In this document: piece after piece, positions 21,681 to 34,860 of the stretch | Layout: each line of letters begins with the position of its first letter | Numbering within the stretch: the stretch's first letter is position 1 | DNA from: Telmatactis stephensoni | Lineage: Eukaryota; Cnidaria; Anthozoa; Actiniaria; Isophelliidae | DNA: 64,000 nucleotides | Direction: 5' to 3' | NCBI GenBank assembly: GCA_029948255.1 | Contig: JALIZF010001831.1 | Coordinates: forward strand, 62,001-126,000 | Translations under genes and position numbers: made by a program | Notes under the pieces: model-generated | Databases searched by the model: none | Seen by the model: the letters and a program-made list of their open reading frames with translations, nothing else | Told to the model about the DNA's origin: nothing

Positions 21681-22502
21681 TTCAAATATTACTAAGTTTT
21701 ATAGGGGAACAAGCAACTAAAGGATTTTTCATTTCCATGGATAAACATCTCAGTCAGGAGCAGTTGTCTGTTGTCTTTTGGCCCAAATTGTACTAACAAA
21801 ACTTTTGATGACAGCTTGCAAACCCAAGGTGTTGCGTTCACTTGGGCTACCAGCAAAGAGCTCCTTTTCTGGTAGCCCAGGTAAATGCAATATATATTGC
21901 GTCTAGTTTTCTAATAATAATACCACTTTATTCAAATGGAGTAACTAGAATTACATTTAAGTAATTTTCATCTCGGCCCTAAAAATCTAATCATTTTGCT
22001 TGAGAAACATTTTGAAACTAAATTTTGAAAAGCAAACTTTAGTTTCCAAGCGCTATTGGGCTGGAGTCATTAATTTAAAAATCACAGAAAATTTACATTA
22101 TTCAGTTTTTATTAAAATCGACTAAGGTTTTTCTATCTGGGTTTTCTAGGACAGCAAAAATTCATGAAAATTCAGAAGTACTAATACTGGAGACTCAAAG
22201 ATATAATTCAGTGTATCACAAAACAAAATGGCTTCTATTTTTTTTACTCCGGCATTACATATGAAGCTCGTGTAACTAGCTTTCAGTAGGATATAGCTGA
22301 TAATGATTCCACTCAAAATAGATCATTATTAAACTACTCAGCTGCATGCAATGTACATGTTGAACGAGGAAATATTCTTTTGGAAAACTGTTAAGTTTTC
22401 AACTTGTCATAGGAGTTCATGTTACTTATGTGATGCTGAATCCGAGAAGTAAAGTTCGACGTGTTGTACGTCTTTTTCTACAAAGTTGCATACGTTAGTT
22501 CC

Positions 22503-23645
22503 TTATCTACAAAGGAGTAACTTAAAGGCGTTGCGGTAGAATCTGCTCATCAACCCATAGCACAAAGGATGAAGAAAACCGGGAAAGCACGTCAACAAGA
22601 ACAGATAGCTGCGTGTAACAGCAAAATACTTCCAATTGTTCCAGGACAGGTGGCCCATATACTCCAACACCAAGAAGCACTGATATGGAATGTTGCACAG
22701 AACAAAGATTACAACGATGGCATAGAACATTCTCAACAGGTCTGACTCATACTTTTTGAGTCTGTCGGCATCCCGGGCGAGTGCTCTGGGTAGGGCAGAG
22801 TGAGCTGTCGTGGGCTTGTCGGGATCCCTTTGTTGGTCTTTTGCGTCACTGTCAGAGTCACTTTCCATCTTAGTCACTTCGATTTCGGTTATGTCGGTTC
22901 TGTCTCTGGATTCACTGGTACTTGGTGTGACGGACACTTGGTTATAGGATATGAACAGTTTGAAGATAACAAAAGCATAACAAATTAGTGTCACTGTTGT
23001 GGGTAGAGCGTAATTGACAATGAGCTGTGCGATGATGTATCTTTTTTGACGTGGAGAAGGGTAACTTTCATCAAGCTTATCACCAGGTAGGAGAAGCAGA
23101 CACCAGAACTCGCCATCGTCTGCCATGGAAGGGACCTTTGTCATGTGCAGAAAGCATGGGAGGAAAAAGATGAACGCCGCGATCCACATGACAACGCCCA
23201 TTACTTGAGCAATGATGTTTGAGCTTGTCCTATAAATTGTTGGGCTTCGCAAGAAAAGGTATCTCACTACCGCTATAGAAGCGATGCAGGATGCGACCAC
23301 CATTTCTGTAGTCATCTTCAATGGACTGACCAAATGGCACATCCATTCAGGGAAAGGCCAACTATGCAGCTCCGCGTAGCTTTGCAGAAAGGGCAGGCAA
23401 CATGCACTAATTACTTCTGCCAAGGCCAAGTTAGAAATGAGAAAATAGGTGCCCGATTTCACTAGTTTGGCTCGCACTACAGCAGTGATTACCACGATGT
23501 TTCCAACAAGAGAACTAAGTATTACGGCTGCAACCAGGAACAGTCGAAAGCCACGGAGAGGTTCTGGCTCCACAAATTGCTCCATTGGTTCGTTACGGTT
23601 CAACAAAGAAATGTTGCGATATGAAGTGTTGTAAGCAGTCATCAT
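22503..23645 (-). CDS. Rhodopsin-like (class A) G-protein-coupled receptor, orphan, intronless
   Basis: One uninterrupted frame of 380 residues, starting at tandem Met codons and ending in TAA. Seven hydrophobic segments lie at about 34-57, 66-90, 106-130, 145-165, 202-230, 305-328 and 342-366. Short extracellular N terminus with sequons N6 and N11. Conserved marks: N49 (TM1), C103 and C182 (probable TM3-ECL2 disulfide), W154 (TM4), P215 (TM5). Atypical marks: TM2 carries E77 where Asp is usual, the DRY motif reads VRY (127-129), TM6 has CNIP (317-320) instead of CWxP, and TM7 has HPLCY (359-363) instead of NPxxY. The third intracellular loop is long and acidic/Ser-rich (about 236-300). Ligand cannot be named; small neuropeptide receptors are the closest style. 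Plasma-membrane location is inferred. A TTTATT at 22108-22113 could be its poly(A) signal on the minus strand. Confidence 0.92.
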   Translation of the reverse strand: MMTAYNTSYRNISLLNRNEPMEQFVEPEPLRGFRLFLVAAVILSSLVGNIVVITAVVRAKLVKSGTYFLISNLALAEVISACCLPFLQSYAELHSWPFPEWMCHLVSPLKMTTEMVVASCIASIAVVRYLFLRSPTIYRTSSNIIAQVMGVVMWIAAFIFFLPCFLHMTKVPSMADDGEFWCLLLLPGDKLDESYPSPRQKRYIIAQLIVNYALPTTVTLICYAFVIFKLFISYNQVSVTPSTSESRDRTDITEIEVTKMESDSDSDAKDQQRDPDKPTTAHSALPRALARDADRLKKYESDLLRMFYAIVVIFVLCNIPYQCFLVLEYMGHLSWNNWKYFAVTRSYLFLLTCFPGFLHPLCYGLMSRFYRNAFKLLLCR

Positions 23646-26600
23646 GGTAGTCTGATGTTGGTCGGCACTTAACGTTCTGGTGAGCTGAGATTCTTGATAT
23701 TCTGAAATTAAGAGGCTTAGGGAGATGCGTTCGAGTGCTTCACCAAACGATCAATGTTTCCACACAGGACTGCGACTATCATTTATATGCCACTCAATGA
23801 AGACATTCTGGGAGGTCGCATAACCCAAACATAGTAATGTTTGTATGCTTTTCAAGCCTGGCCTCTGTAATTTCATTCTTTCTTATCTTACACTATTTCT
23901 TGGAGGATATTTTTAGCCGAGCCAAGAATCTTAAACAAAGAGCTGACCTTCGCACTGTTAAGATCCCGCCGTTTAAGTCCTCGACAATAAAGTCCTCGAA
24001 CTGGAGTAGAGTCGAAGTGGCATTTGTGAAAGTTACGTTATTTAGTGCCAAGTTTTTTTTCAACAATAAACATCAATAGTTGCAATTGTTCAAAACAACC
24101 TTGAACTATCTTCACCTTCGAAATGTCTCTAAATCTCTTTAGCTCTTTGAATACGTATACCGTACGTCGGGTGGAAAAATTCTCCGCCAATGTAGTTCTA
24201 GAGCCTTAGATTTCATCAGTGAATTATCTTAGAAATCCTGTCATTTAGAGATCACTGGGAAGTAAAAAAAGAAGAAGAAAAAAAGAAAAAAAAACCCACA
24301 CACACAAAAAAAAAAAAGAAAGAAAGAAAGACACACACACACACACAAAAAAAAAGAAAAATGAGAAAAGAAAAGAAAAGAAAAACGAGAAAAATAGTAG
24401 CGGTCCGACTTCATTTATCGAACTATAAAATGTCCTCAAAGTAGGTATTTGCAATGATTTGCTCAAAAAGTACGTAATCAATTAGTAGTCTAAAAAATGC
24501 ACACTTTTTTCTGGGAAAAAGGCCCTAGCTGATCTTAAAGTTAGATCTGAGGTCTATTTAGCAGTTTTAATTGTGTAAATCAGGTGATGAATAATTCTAG
24601 AAGCAATTTTCTAGGCAATTAAATTAAGCGCCCCTACATGGTACAGAGTTGTAAACTGGATAACAATTACAAAAAATCAAAAAAGTGGTAAGTATGGCCT
24701 TGAATAAAAAGGGGGAAAAAAGGTCGCATCATTTTTAAGAGTTAGAGAAGCACAAAAGAGAAAACTCTCTGAAAAGGAACATTAATTTTAGCATTGCTTT
24801 CGCCGGCCTCTTCGATAGATAATGCTCACTAAATTTCATTAAAAGTTCTAGCTTTTGCACCTACTCCTCGCAACATACGATATTGTTTGATAGCTCTTTT
24901 TCCAGGATTTGGTCGATAAGATATTTTTCTCCATTAAAACGAGTTTCCACGCTCTCAATTGCTGACCGACGCTTGTTCCCAGACTCCCCCTGACTAATGT
25001 TCTAGTGAACTACTGTTCTTTAGAAGATTAGCGGGGGCGAATGCGCGCGTCCGGGACTACCTTAAAGATAAAATATTTAACGAATACATGGACAAAATAC
25101 CCTCCCAAATTTTAAACGCAATATCCCTTGCCTATGGGATATTTTAAGGATTGACCCAAATAAACTAAAGTTACTTTCAAGCTCCTTATTATATATTTCA
25201 AATTTAGAGAAAATGAGTATTACTTAGGGTTGCTACTTAAGGTACTGTTACCTGAATTAATCGTAAATTATGTTCATTAAGTTTTGGCTATCTTTCGGGA
25301 TTTTTATTTATATTCAAGAATATCGTCACTTTATCTAAATTTTTAGCACATACATATATATATATATTGGAGGGGAGGGTTTTGCCCATTTATTAGCTAT
25401 TTGTTATAAATATTTGTTTTTTCAAAGTCAAAGTTAAATAGTTTTATAGTCTTTTATAGGTTTATTTAGTAATATTTGGAGGACCACCAGTTTATTAGTA
25501 GTTATACTATTACTAAGTGTTTTACCCTCGTTAAAATAAAGTTCCTATCTATCTATCTATCTTATTTCGCAAAGTAATTAGTTTAGCTACATAAACACAA
25601 AGCTTTTTAATATACTTGCAGCGTTTTAAAGCTAAAAGGGGTTAGTTGATGGTCATAATCAGCACAATATCGGATACCCACCCAAAATTTGGCCCAGCTA
25701 ACATGTTTTGAAAAGCAAAATCTACCCCCTATGGGTAACCTCTGCTCCCAGGAAAGCCCACCAAAACAATTTTGCGACACAGAAATCCTGCTGTCCGAAT
25801 AGTATAGGTAGGAACGAGATAAAAAGCTACTTAAAAAGGAAAAAGCACTGGTAAGGTCAAAAGTGGAATGTATGTAAAACACAACAACAACTAGTATCAA
25901 ATATGCACAGAACACCAATTGAAAGTAGGCGTGGTAAAAAAATGCACTTTACTTTCTGCTTTTGTAGACAAAAACGTTTTCTGCTTATAAACTCGAGCAA
26001 AACAATTGTATCGATGCCTTTCCTTTAGTTTAGCTAGTATTTTCGTGGTATTAGAATATAGAACATAGAACATAGTATTACTGAAGAATTTTTTTCAAAT
26101 TTGATTTGACACTCACAACCTTAATATTACTTGCTTTTCTGAAACCCCAAAAAGTGTAATAATAGGTACAACTAACTCAGTGTTTGGAAGGCTAAGTGAC
26201 TTTAGAAAATCGAATTTTCTAGATCTGGATATAATTGCTAGGAAGCTAGCGTATGTGATAAAGCTTCGTAAACGATTTCCCCTAAATCTGGACTGAACCT
26301 TTACTTAAAATATTCTTGTGTCATCTTGCAGTTCAATAAAACAAACAAAATAATGCAGATGCATTAAAAGCGGTGCAGTCAACCAGTGGACCAAACCCCT
26401 GTGAGTGTTTCAAGTAACATTCGGTCTCTTACCGCCCTTATATTCTAAATGCGGATCGATTTCGGCACAGTCGTGCATGAATGCATACCCAGTTCAACAT
26501 TCCTCTGAAACCGGCTGATTATCTTGATCGAGAAGGCATTGATAGACACAAAACCTATTTATTAATTCAATGTTACAATATAAATGAACAAAGTAAAACA

Positions 26601-27100
26601 GCTTTCTGGCTAGAATAATGAAAATCAAATGTATAAACTGGCAAGCGAGTCCGCCATTACACTATACAAACCTCGCCAAATTGAAAAGAAATCCAAAGCT
26701 GGCCCAATACAATATAGTATATATGTGTCCTATCCAACGTTAAATTCTAACAAACTAAAGAACTTCGCATCGACCATTAAAACTGATCATGGAATTAGAG
26801 ACAAAGTTTGCTTTCTGCTTGATGTAAGGTTATGATTAAAAAGATAAGTAAAGCTAGGGTATCACCAGTGTTTAGAAGCAGCTACGGCGGTTTCTTCCAA
26901 GTTTTCAGTCCATCCTTAGCCACTAAACATTTCTGGAGGCGAAATCATCCCCGAACTTTGAACGGCCAATCAGCATCGAACATTGAGTTTCTTCTTGAAG
27001 TTTTTTGCTTTTCACTTCATCTATGTTTGAGCTATGAAGTAAAACCGCGTTCATACTAATTCAGTGCGTCAAAGATGGTAGACTGTAAAAGCTATTCAAA
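23646..27100. other. Intergenic spacer with low-complexity tracts
   Basis: No coding exon recognised. Contains an A-rich tract with CACACA and GAAA units (24260-24395), a short TA run (about 25351-25370), and an ATCT run (25546-25562). The promoter of the GPCR should lie in its first few hundred bases, but I see no certain TATA box on the minus strand. Confidence 0.6.
24260..24395. repeat. A-rich low-complexity tract
   Basis: Poly-A interrupted by GAAG, CACACA and AAGA units. It explains a spurious Phe/Ser-rich minus-strand frame at 24245-24481. Confidence 0.9.
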
Positions 27101-28059
27101 ACAAATGCTGAAAGGTTTAAAAACATGAGTCAGGTACAACTGAAATCAGAGCTTTTTATTGTCTGTGAACAGACTTTATATTTCTTTCGTTGTACAGTTT
27201 AAAAACTTCGGTGAAACACATTACAAACTGGTGCACTTTAATTTCTGATTTCCATGTTGCTTGCACAACTTAGTTGCAGCCGTGGAGCGTCTATCGCTCT
27301 TATCATACTGTTCCTTAACTTATACTCAAATAAAAGTTCATGAATTTGAAGCAAAGACAAACTGAGTTTTTTCTACAGAATGTTTTAGACAATTGTGTTC
27401 TTTCTTGTTGCCAGTTTCAAACCCAAGCAGTAAATTGACAAAACCTTTCAAGATCACTGAAATGTTGAATATTTTCAGTTCATGGTACGGCAAGTTCGTC
27501 CACCAAAAGAAGCACTATGCAAGGCTTCTATAATCCCTCTATGCAGTAATCCCTCTGTGCAGTTTCTTCCGAGGCGGTTAACGTTGTGCACTGATCTGAA
27601 ATTTAAACAGCCGTATGCCCTTCGACCGTTACTGTTGTTTCAAACGATGTAGACTGGCACAGGTTGGTACGAAGACAGGTTTTTCGGTTAATTGGTTCAC
27701 GCCGGGGCTGTATGGCATACTGCGTTTAGTCAAAAGTAACATGATGACACAAGAATCCAAAGGCTTGTGTGATATCTTTTGAAGTTCTTCTGAATTGTTT
27801 ATTAATTGAAGCCTTGTGATGAAATTAGTGAAGGACGACAAAACGTTTTAAAGCCGAATGCCGTCCTTCGGTGGTCATGCTAGTGTGGTTTCAGTCCAAG
27901 TATCGCGAAGATACATGTCGACGTGTCAACGTTAATTCCTGTGAGAGGTGTCCCACTGTTCAACCAACGGTAAATAGCAAGACTTTTGCAAAACCCAATG
28001 AACTTCCTCAGCCTCTCCTCTTCCTCGAATATGTGTAGATCCATTCTGTCAAAGAAAAA

Positions 28060-31000
28060 AGCATCTTTCACGGTTGAATTGCAATGTTTTTCTACTAATT
28101 TCTGTTATGTCTTTAATATACGAAAGATAAAGTTTCAAGTATTTCCTATGTTTACTAAAAAAAATACGTTGTTGGGCGTACAAATGGAGGGCAAATGATT
28201 GAGGATTTCTTATCCGTGCATGGAACGTAATCACATCATACGAAGATAGAAGGTCTCCCGAGTTTGAAAAGGTGAGCAGACAACAACTGAAAATGATCAC
28301 TAAGTTTTCTTCGGTGTCCTTAACATAATCTTAACTTTTTCCATGGGCATTTTCATAATCTGTACGAACAAGTTCGCTGGTTACAAGCTAATGCACATTT
28401 CGTAAAATTTTCATTAAGTATGGCAACTTCTTTGCAATTAAAACAACCATAAAATGTCTATCGCCATAGCTAGAAAACACTTTGGTCATGTTGACAAGGT
28501 TCAACAACAACATTCGAGTTCAGTGATTGTTTTGTACGTAAGAGATATCTCAATATTGCATACTATCGACGACTACGAAGGATTAACTAAGCTCAGTACA
28601 ACTTCGACGGGAACAACCATCATTCAACCATCAAACCCAGAGGAAATGATGGTATTGGTTTGGCTTATTTAAGTAAGAAGAAGAACTCTCTCTCAGTAAA
28701 CACAGAGACAACGGGGGAATTATAATTCCCCACTATGAATCTTTGGAGCATATCTCTGATATGTTTTTAAATAGTCAATTGTTTCATGTCGAATACTAAG
28801 CAACATAAATCATTTCAGCTTCAACTAACTCCTACTTAACGTGAAACGTTATTTCGTTATGCTTTTTCTTACACTAAAACTGCTGTCAGTTGTCAATATA
28901 GTGACCATCTCGTTTGAGGAATCAGTCTAAAGAGCCATAGGAATTAAAAGTCTGACACAGTTTAATGATTTTACTTTTCTGTTAAAACAGCTTGTTTCTA
29001 CTATATAAAAGATATGGCGATAATGTGTGTGAATTCATATTGCAACAAATGATTGAAAGGCTCGGTCCGTTATACAACGTTACGTGAACTTAGCTATAAC
29101 TATTTGCTGCTATTTGCTGCCATAAACAGCAAGAAAATCGATCGCCAACTTCATCCATGTTGGTCAGTCGTTCACTAGCTTGCAGTTATACCAGTGCAAG
29201 CTAATCAAATTAAAGGATATAGTTTCTTTTATGTAATATGTCTTGAGCTATTGGGTTTTATTCCGTTTTGTTTCAGACCCAAGTCAGATCTGGACGAAGA
29301 CAATACACCATTCAGGAGGGATAAGTGTTGCTCAATGTCCCGGAAATGCCTGCCTCGAAGATTATCAAAACGTTGAGAAAAAAACGTGGAAATCTAAAGC
29401 ATTTGCTCTGTTCATTCATGTACAATTCTTGCCGTTCCACAGGTTGTTACCAAATTCTATAGAAAATATCAGTTACGCGCAATCGAGATTGACATTGCGT
29501 AACATATCACTCCGAAGTGGTCTATTTTATGGTCAATGTTTGCTGCATGTTTGACCAAAAGTACCATGCAAGGTACGTACTGTAATAACCCTTTGAAGTT
29601 TCTTCCTCTTCCTCCAAGATGTGCTTCCTTTTAGCAAATAACTCTCTCTCAATAATGGACTCACAAATCAATATGTCCGCCGCATTCTGATAAGGAATTG
29701 TATCATGTAATCACAATGCAGCAAAGATAAGAGACCTTATGGGTTTGTAAAATGAGTACGTGTGCGATGACTGAAAATCGACACTAACTTGACATGATCT
29801 TATATCATGAAGTTTACACTTTTTTCTCAGTGTGCAATCTCATAATCCGTTGGAAAATGAAGCCCGGATGCTCATTTCCAAATGTCCATTAAACGAACTG
29901 ACTACGAGTTTTGCTGCCATAAAAACAGAACGAGTTTCATACTCTCTTTGGTCGTGGTGCGTGTACAACAACAGTCGGGTTATTTATTAACATATAGCAG
30001 TTATACCAATGATGAAAGCCAATCAATTTAAAGAAAGGAGTAAAAATTTTTAGCTGAATGTCCTAGACTGTTCTGGACGTCTTTGTTTCACAAAGCGTTC
30101 GAAATTTGAATACGAGAACTCGTAAACCTACTTACGAGTGCTCGTCGGTTATGCACGCTTCAGTTGTGTAGTCATATCCAACATCCAACATGGCATTTTA
30201 GTTGTGTGTAAATTCCCAGTTTAGTTTACAACAAAATACAACAAAAACGACTTTACGAGTGCTCGTAAGTTATGCACGCTTTGGCGGTGAAATAGGACCG
30301 GCCTGTTGTATGTCGATGTTGTTTCAAATCCAAGTGTAAAGACAATTTTTTTAGTCTCCGTTTGCGTACTGCGTGGTTTGGCCTACTGTTCCACTGACCC
30401 AAAGGCATTTCGTTTCCTCGTAGATGTGTTGATCCATACTGAAAATGTCTATGAAATCTCAAAAGCAATATACATCCAGCGAATGCGTTTATAGTTTAAT
30501 GCGGATTCCCTTGCGATTTCTATTTTTTTCCCTTTAATATACGAAAAATTAAGTTTGAATTGTTAATACAACGTTTTAAGAGTTCTGTGACAGGTTCACT
30601 TAACCGAAGACAATTTCAATACTAGGCTCACAAATCAAAGTCATCTAAGTCAGTTGAAGATAAGTTTCTCGATCAATGTTTCCTGTACCACCAAAAGCAA
30701 GCCACCAAAAGTCACGTGCAAGGCATGAATGAAGTTTCTTCCGAGCTGAATTGTAGTTATGTTAATGTCAGCAAAGGATTCCAAAGAATGTTCTCAGTAG
30801 ATTCTTAGATTGTTGTGTTCTAGATCTTGTTCTTTGAAACGTTCAGTACCGCCAGCGCAAGTTTCTCTGTCAATATTTGAGTCCTGAAATTGGCGTACCG
30901 TTCATTAAGTGATCATCCACCAAAACTAACACACAAGGCTTTTGTAATTGCACAAAGTTTTGTAATCGCATTCTCCGTTGTTCTCGAACACAGGTCCACA

Positions 31001-34000
31001 GTAAATGACATAGTAAATGACATAAGAAATCTGGAAAGCGGCATAATTCTTACGAATAATATATTTACAAATACAACGCCACATTAGAAAATAAAGTATC
31101 TTTATGAAGTATCTTTCCACAGTTTAATGATTAATTCCTTCTGATTTTTCAGCTAGAATGTCTTTAAAGTGTAATAGATATTGTGTTTGAATTAGTGTCA
31201 ATACGAAGCAATATTTTAAAGGTTTTTAGGCTTTAACGTACATCACTAGTCGCTCATGAACCATACAAGACTATCCAAACTGTCTTCATGCACGGAAATT
31301 ACACTTTGGTCCTTTTAACAGGCACTCGAGTGATGTTAACTAAGAAGTCATACTAATGATGTCGACTAACTTGAAGTTATACTAACTGAAGCCACTGAAA
31401 CTAAAGGTAGAAAATGTTCTTTGACTGTTAAGTTTTTGTTATTTCAACCCCAACTACGAAGACAAGTTTCTAGCTCGATATATGTTTCTTGCATGCTCTT
31501 TCGCCAAAAGCAATATGCAAGGTCTTGTAAAAATCCAATGAAGTTCCACCTCTTCCTCGAAGATTTTAGATCCGACCGGTGTCGGAGAAAATCTGGTAAA
31601 ATTCCAGAAGTAATGTGTAGCACTTTACGATAAACGCACACGGAGAGAATTCAGCAAGTAAGACTCCAGATGACAGAACGCCAGAACAAATCGCCAAAAC
31701 GTTACGTGCGTATAAGGACGCAACAATAAAAACATAGTATTGTTTTAAAATTTAAATCCCGTAACAGTTTGTAGGTTGTGTTGTAGTTCATCTCATTTCA
31801 TCGACTTAAATTCCATCAAAATGCTCTTTTCAAATAAAGTACAACTTGATGTGGATTAGTTAAGACGCCCTATTTCAATGTGCCGTACGTTCTCAGTTCA
31901 AATTCTACTTGGAGCCATTTTTATTCGGCTGGTTCTGGCGTACTGTATGTCTATAGGCCATTCTAAAACAAACCAGAAGTTCCAAATCCATGTCGACGCC
32001 GACATTTCATTTCAGTAGTTCGGTACGTTGCATGGCTGGTACCGTGTCTGAACTAGGTGTGCGATTGCAGAAGTATTATGCAAATTAATGCAAATTAGGC
32101 AAATCGTCGTTCTCAAAGGAATTTTTTTCTGCAATCATGCACCTACGGGAAGGCACCATTGCTAGTTGCTGCCATAAAACTAAGAAAAACAAGAGCATCT
32201 ATCACTTTGGTCGTGGTGTACTACAATAGTCCAGTTATTTATTGACTTGTAGGTATGTTATATTGGAGTTAATAAGTGTCGTTACAACTGAATCAGTTCG
32301 ACTGCTACATGAACTTCCAACTAGCTGCCGCCATTAAAACAACATGAATATCTATCGCCAACCTAATTCAAGGTCATGCAAAGTTTACGTCGTGGCATAC
32401 AACAACAGTCCAGTTGTTTTAAAATAACTTTACTGGCTGCAGTAATATATTATTGGAGCTTAAAGGATTGGAAAACTGAATCAATGTCGGACTATCTTTT
32501 TTACATGAACTTACAACACTACTTGGTGAAGAAAGAAACAATTTCTGTCCCCAACCTCATGCAGAGTTTATTTTCAACATGACATGCAACAATAGTCGAG
32601 ATGTAATTGATTAACTTCTAGTTATACTAGTTTGGAATAATGAGATAGAAAACGTTTTTATAGTTGAATTTTTTGGGCTTGTCTGTTCCTTAATTAAGTA
32701 TAAGTTGTTTCAACCACAAGTGCCAAGACAATTGCTTCGGTCGATAATGTTTCCCGCTGTACAATAAGCCATACTGGATTCCACCGGCCAAAAGTAATGC
32801 ACGAAGATGTGTTCAGTGATCAATTCTGTCAGCCAGAAAGTCTAGAAGGTAATGTTACGAATAATGTGTTTGCAAGTGAAAGCCAAAGAAAATAAAGTAT
32901 CTTTTACAATTAAATGATTTCCTCGTGATTTCCTGTTTTGTCTTCAATATATAAAAGATAAAGCTGAATTATTGTTAATAAATTGGTTTGAAGGCCCGAA
33001 AATTATACAAATTTACTTAAAAACTTTCATTATAAGTAAAAGGCTCACAAATTGGGTTCAAATGATATGAAACGCTCGGGTTTTCTATGAAACGTTTTTA
33101 GAAGTGTGCTTCGAAGATGAAAAGTTCTTGTGAGCTTGAAAAATGAGTATAACAACTGAAAATTATCATTTACTTTTGTTGATCTGTAATGGCATTTTTC
33201 AACTCTTTCCTGGACATTCTCCTAGTATGTTGCAACACATTACAAGCTAGTGTACTTTTTCAAATGTCCATTCGAAGGCGTTCAACTTGTTAGTGCTGGC
33301 ACAAAACAAATAACCAAAGTATTTGTTATCAATTCCGTTGCAGACTGCATGAGAGATAATATTTGTTCATGGGGTGCAACAGCGGTCGACTGAGTTCTTT
33401 ATGAAGTAACAGCAATGGAAGCTTATGTATATAACGGATGAAAGAAATTTTCTAAGCTGACTGTTCTTTGATTGCGCCTGTTTTATCAAAAGTCTAGATT
33501 TTTGTAAGATGTTCATTGAACAGTCTGTACTGTTACTCTCATGTAGAGTAAAACTTAAAGCAACAGTCGAGTTGTTAGTTCATTAGTTTGTAGTTACACC
33601 AGTGGAAGCTATGAACAATTGAAGTGAGCAAAAATGTTTTACAGGCGAAAGTCGGCCTTCGATCGTTATGTTGTTGTTGTTGCCTCTTTAGCGTATCAGA
33701 TATGGGATATTCCTCCTCCAAAAGTAACATGCAAGGCTTTTGTAATACCTCCATGATGTTTGGTATCTTCTTCTTCCCGGCCCGGAGATGTGCAGATTTA
33801 TTTGGTCAACCAGAAAATCTAGAACGCAATGTGAGACTATCTAATGAACAAAGTGTTTACAAGTAAAGGCCAGAGAAATAAATGAGTACGTACTTTCACT
33901 GTCGCTTCACTGATGATTTCCTGGCGATTTCTGCTTTGTCCTTAGCTTCACATATAAAAGACAAAGTTTGATTTATTAATGATGCCTTGTTGTTCTCTTT

Positions 34001-34860
34001 GACTTATATTGGTTTGCTTTTGAAAAATACTTGTCGGTGATATAGGCTCACAAATGGGTTTCAAATGATTGAGGATTTCTTTTTTATGTAACATAGTGTG
34101 CCGCGTCGAACACCAAAATGTCTCTTGTGGGTTTGTAAAACAAGTACAACAACTGAAACTTATCACTCGCTTTTCATATCTGCAATCAGGAGAGTTAAGT
34201 TTTTCTCTACATTGTCATAACCTTTATAAATCGTCACAAGCCGATACATACGTCAAAATGTCCACTGAACCTACAACAAGTTAAGGCCAAAAAAACAGAG
34301 AATAACCAACCTAATGCAGAGTATTGTTTTGTGATGGTATACAGTACGGTCGAGTTGTATAACTTGTAGTTAAACTAATGGTGGCTCGTAAATTTAAATA
34401 AATAATGAAAAAGAAAAACGTTTTTACAGCCGAATGTCCTTCGGCTGAAGGTTCTTGCTGTTTTATTCCCAAGCACGAAGCAATTATACTTCGGAGCCAA
34501 GGTAGATATCACAATGTCACAAGGTGTCGTATTGTACTCGACCACTGCTGTTCCCACTGCATGGCGGGGTTTACATATACGTCTTTCAACAAAAGTTCAA
34601 ACATGCAAGGCTTTTGAATGGTCTCATGTATGAAACATCTTACTTGTCCTCAAAGATGTGTAGCTACAGATCTATTCTGTTAGAGAAAATCCACAAAGCG
34701 CAGTGAATAATCTGCGTATACATCACTAGTAAAAAGCCAAAGAAATTATAGCATGTTTTACAGTTTAATGATTTCCTACTGATTTCTGTTTTGTCTTTAA
34801 AGTGATAGAAAAGATAAATTTCTGGATGATTTCCAATGCAATTTCCATTGAACGCACAAC
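28060..34860 (+). repeat. Tandem segmental duplication, unit 1
   Basis: Aligns with 34861-40830 over its whole length. Matching anchors are 28101/34889 (TCTGTTATGTCTTTAA), 29621/35577 (GTGCTTCCTTTTAGCAAATA), 33461/39036 (CTGTTCTTTGATTGCGC) and 34825/40806 (GATGATTTCCAATGC). Offsets vary from about 5.6 to 6.8 kb because unit 1 carries roughly 830 bp (about 28690-29390) missing from unit 2, plus smaller gaps. Confidence 0.85.

Larger units (their letters stand above)
13770..22500. other. Gene-free interval filled with nested inverted-repeat elements
   Basis: No exon chain or conserved protein could be read on either strand. The longest frame (13864-14565, minus, 233 codons) runs through repeat DNA and resembles no protein I know. 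Recognisable contents are listed separately: elements at 14224-14658, 15529-15956, 16166-16340, 17219-18175, 18177-18328 and 19340-19866, tandem copies at 19965-20212, a foldback at 20733-21021, a C run near 21516-21533, and a SINE tail at 21597-21680. The remaining sequence is AT-rich and featureless to me. Confidence 0.7.

Noticed and set aside
31421..31641. Short frames on both strands within array monomers as a repeated peptide gene
   Set aside because: Frames are not preserved between monomers; equivalent positions in other copies have stops and length changes not divisible by three.
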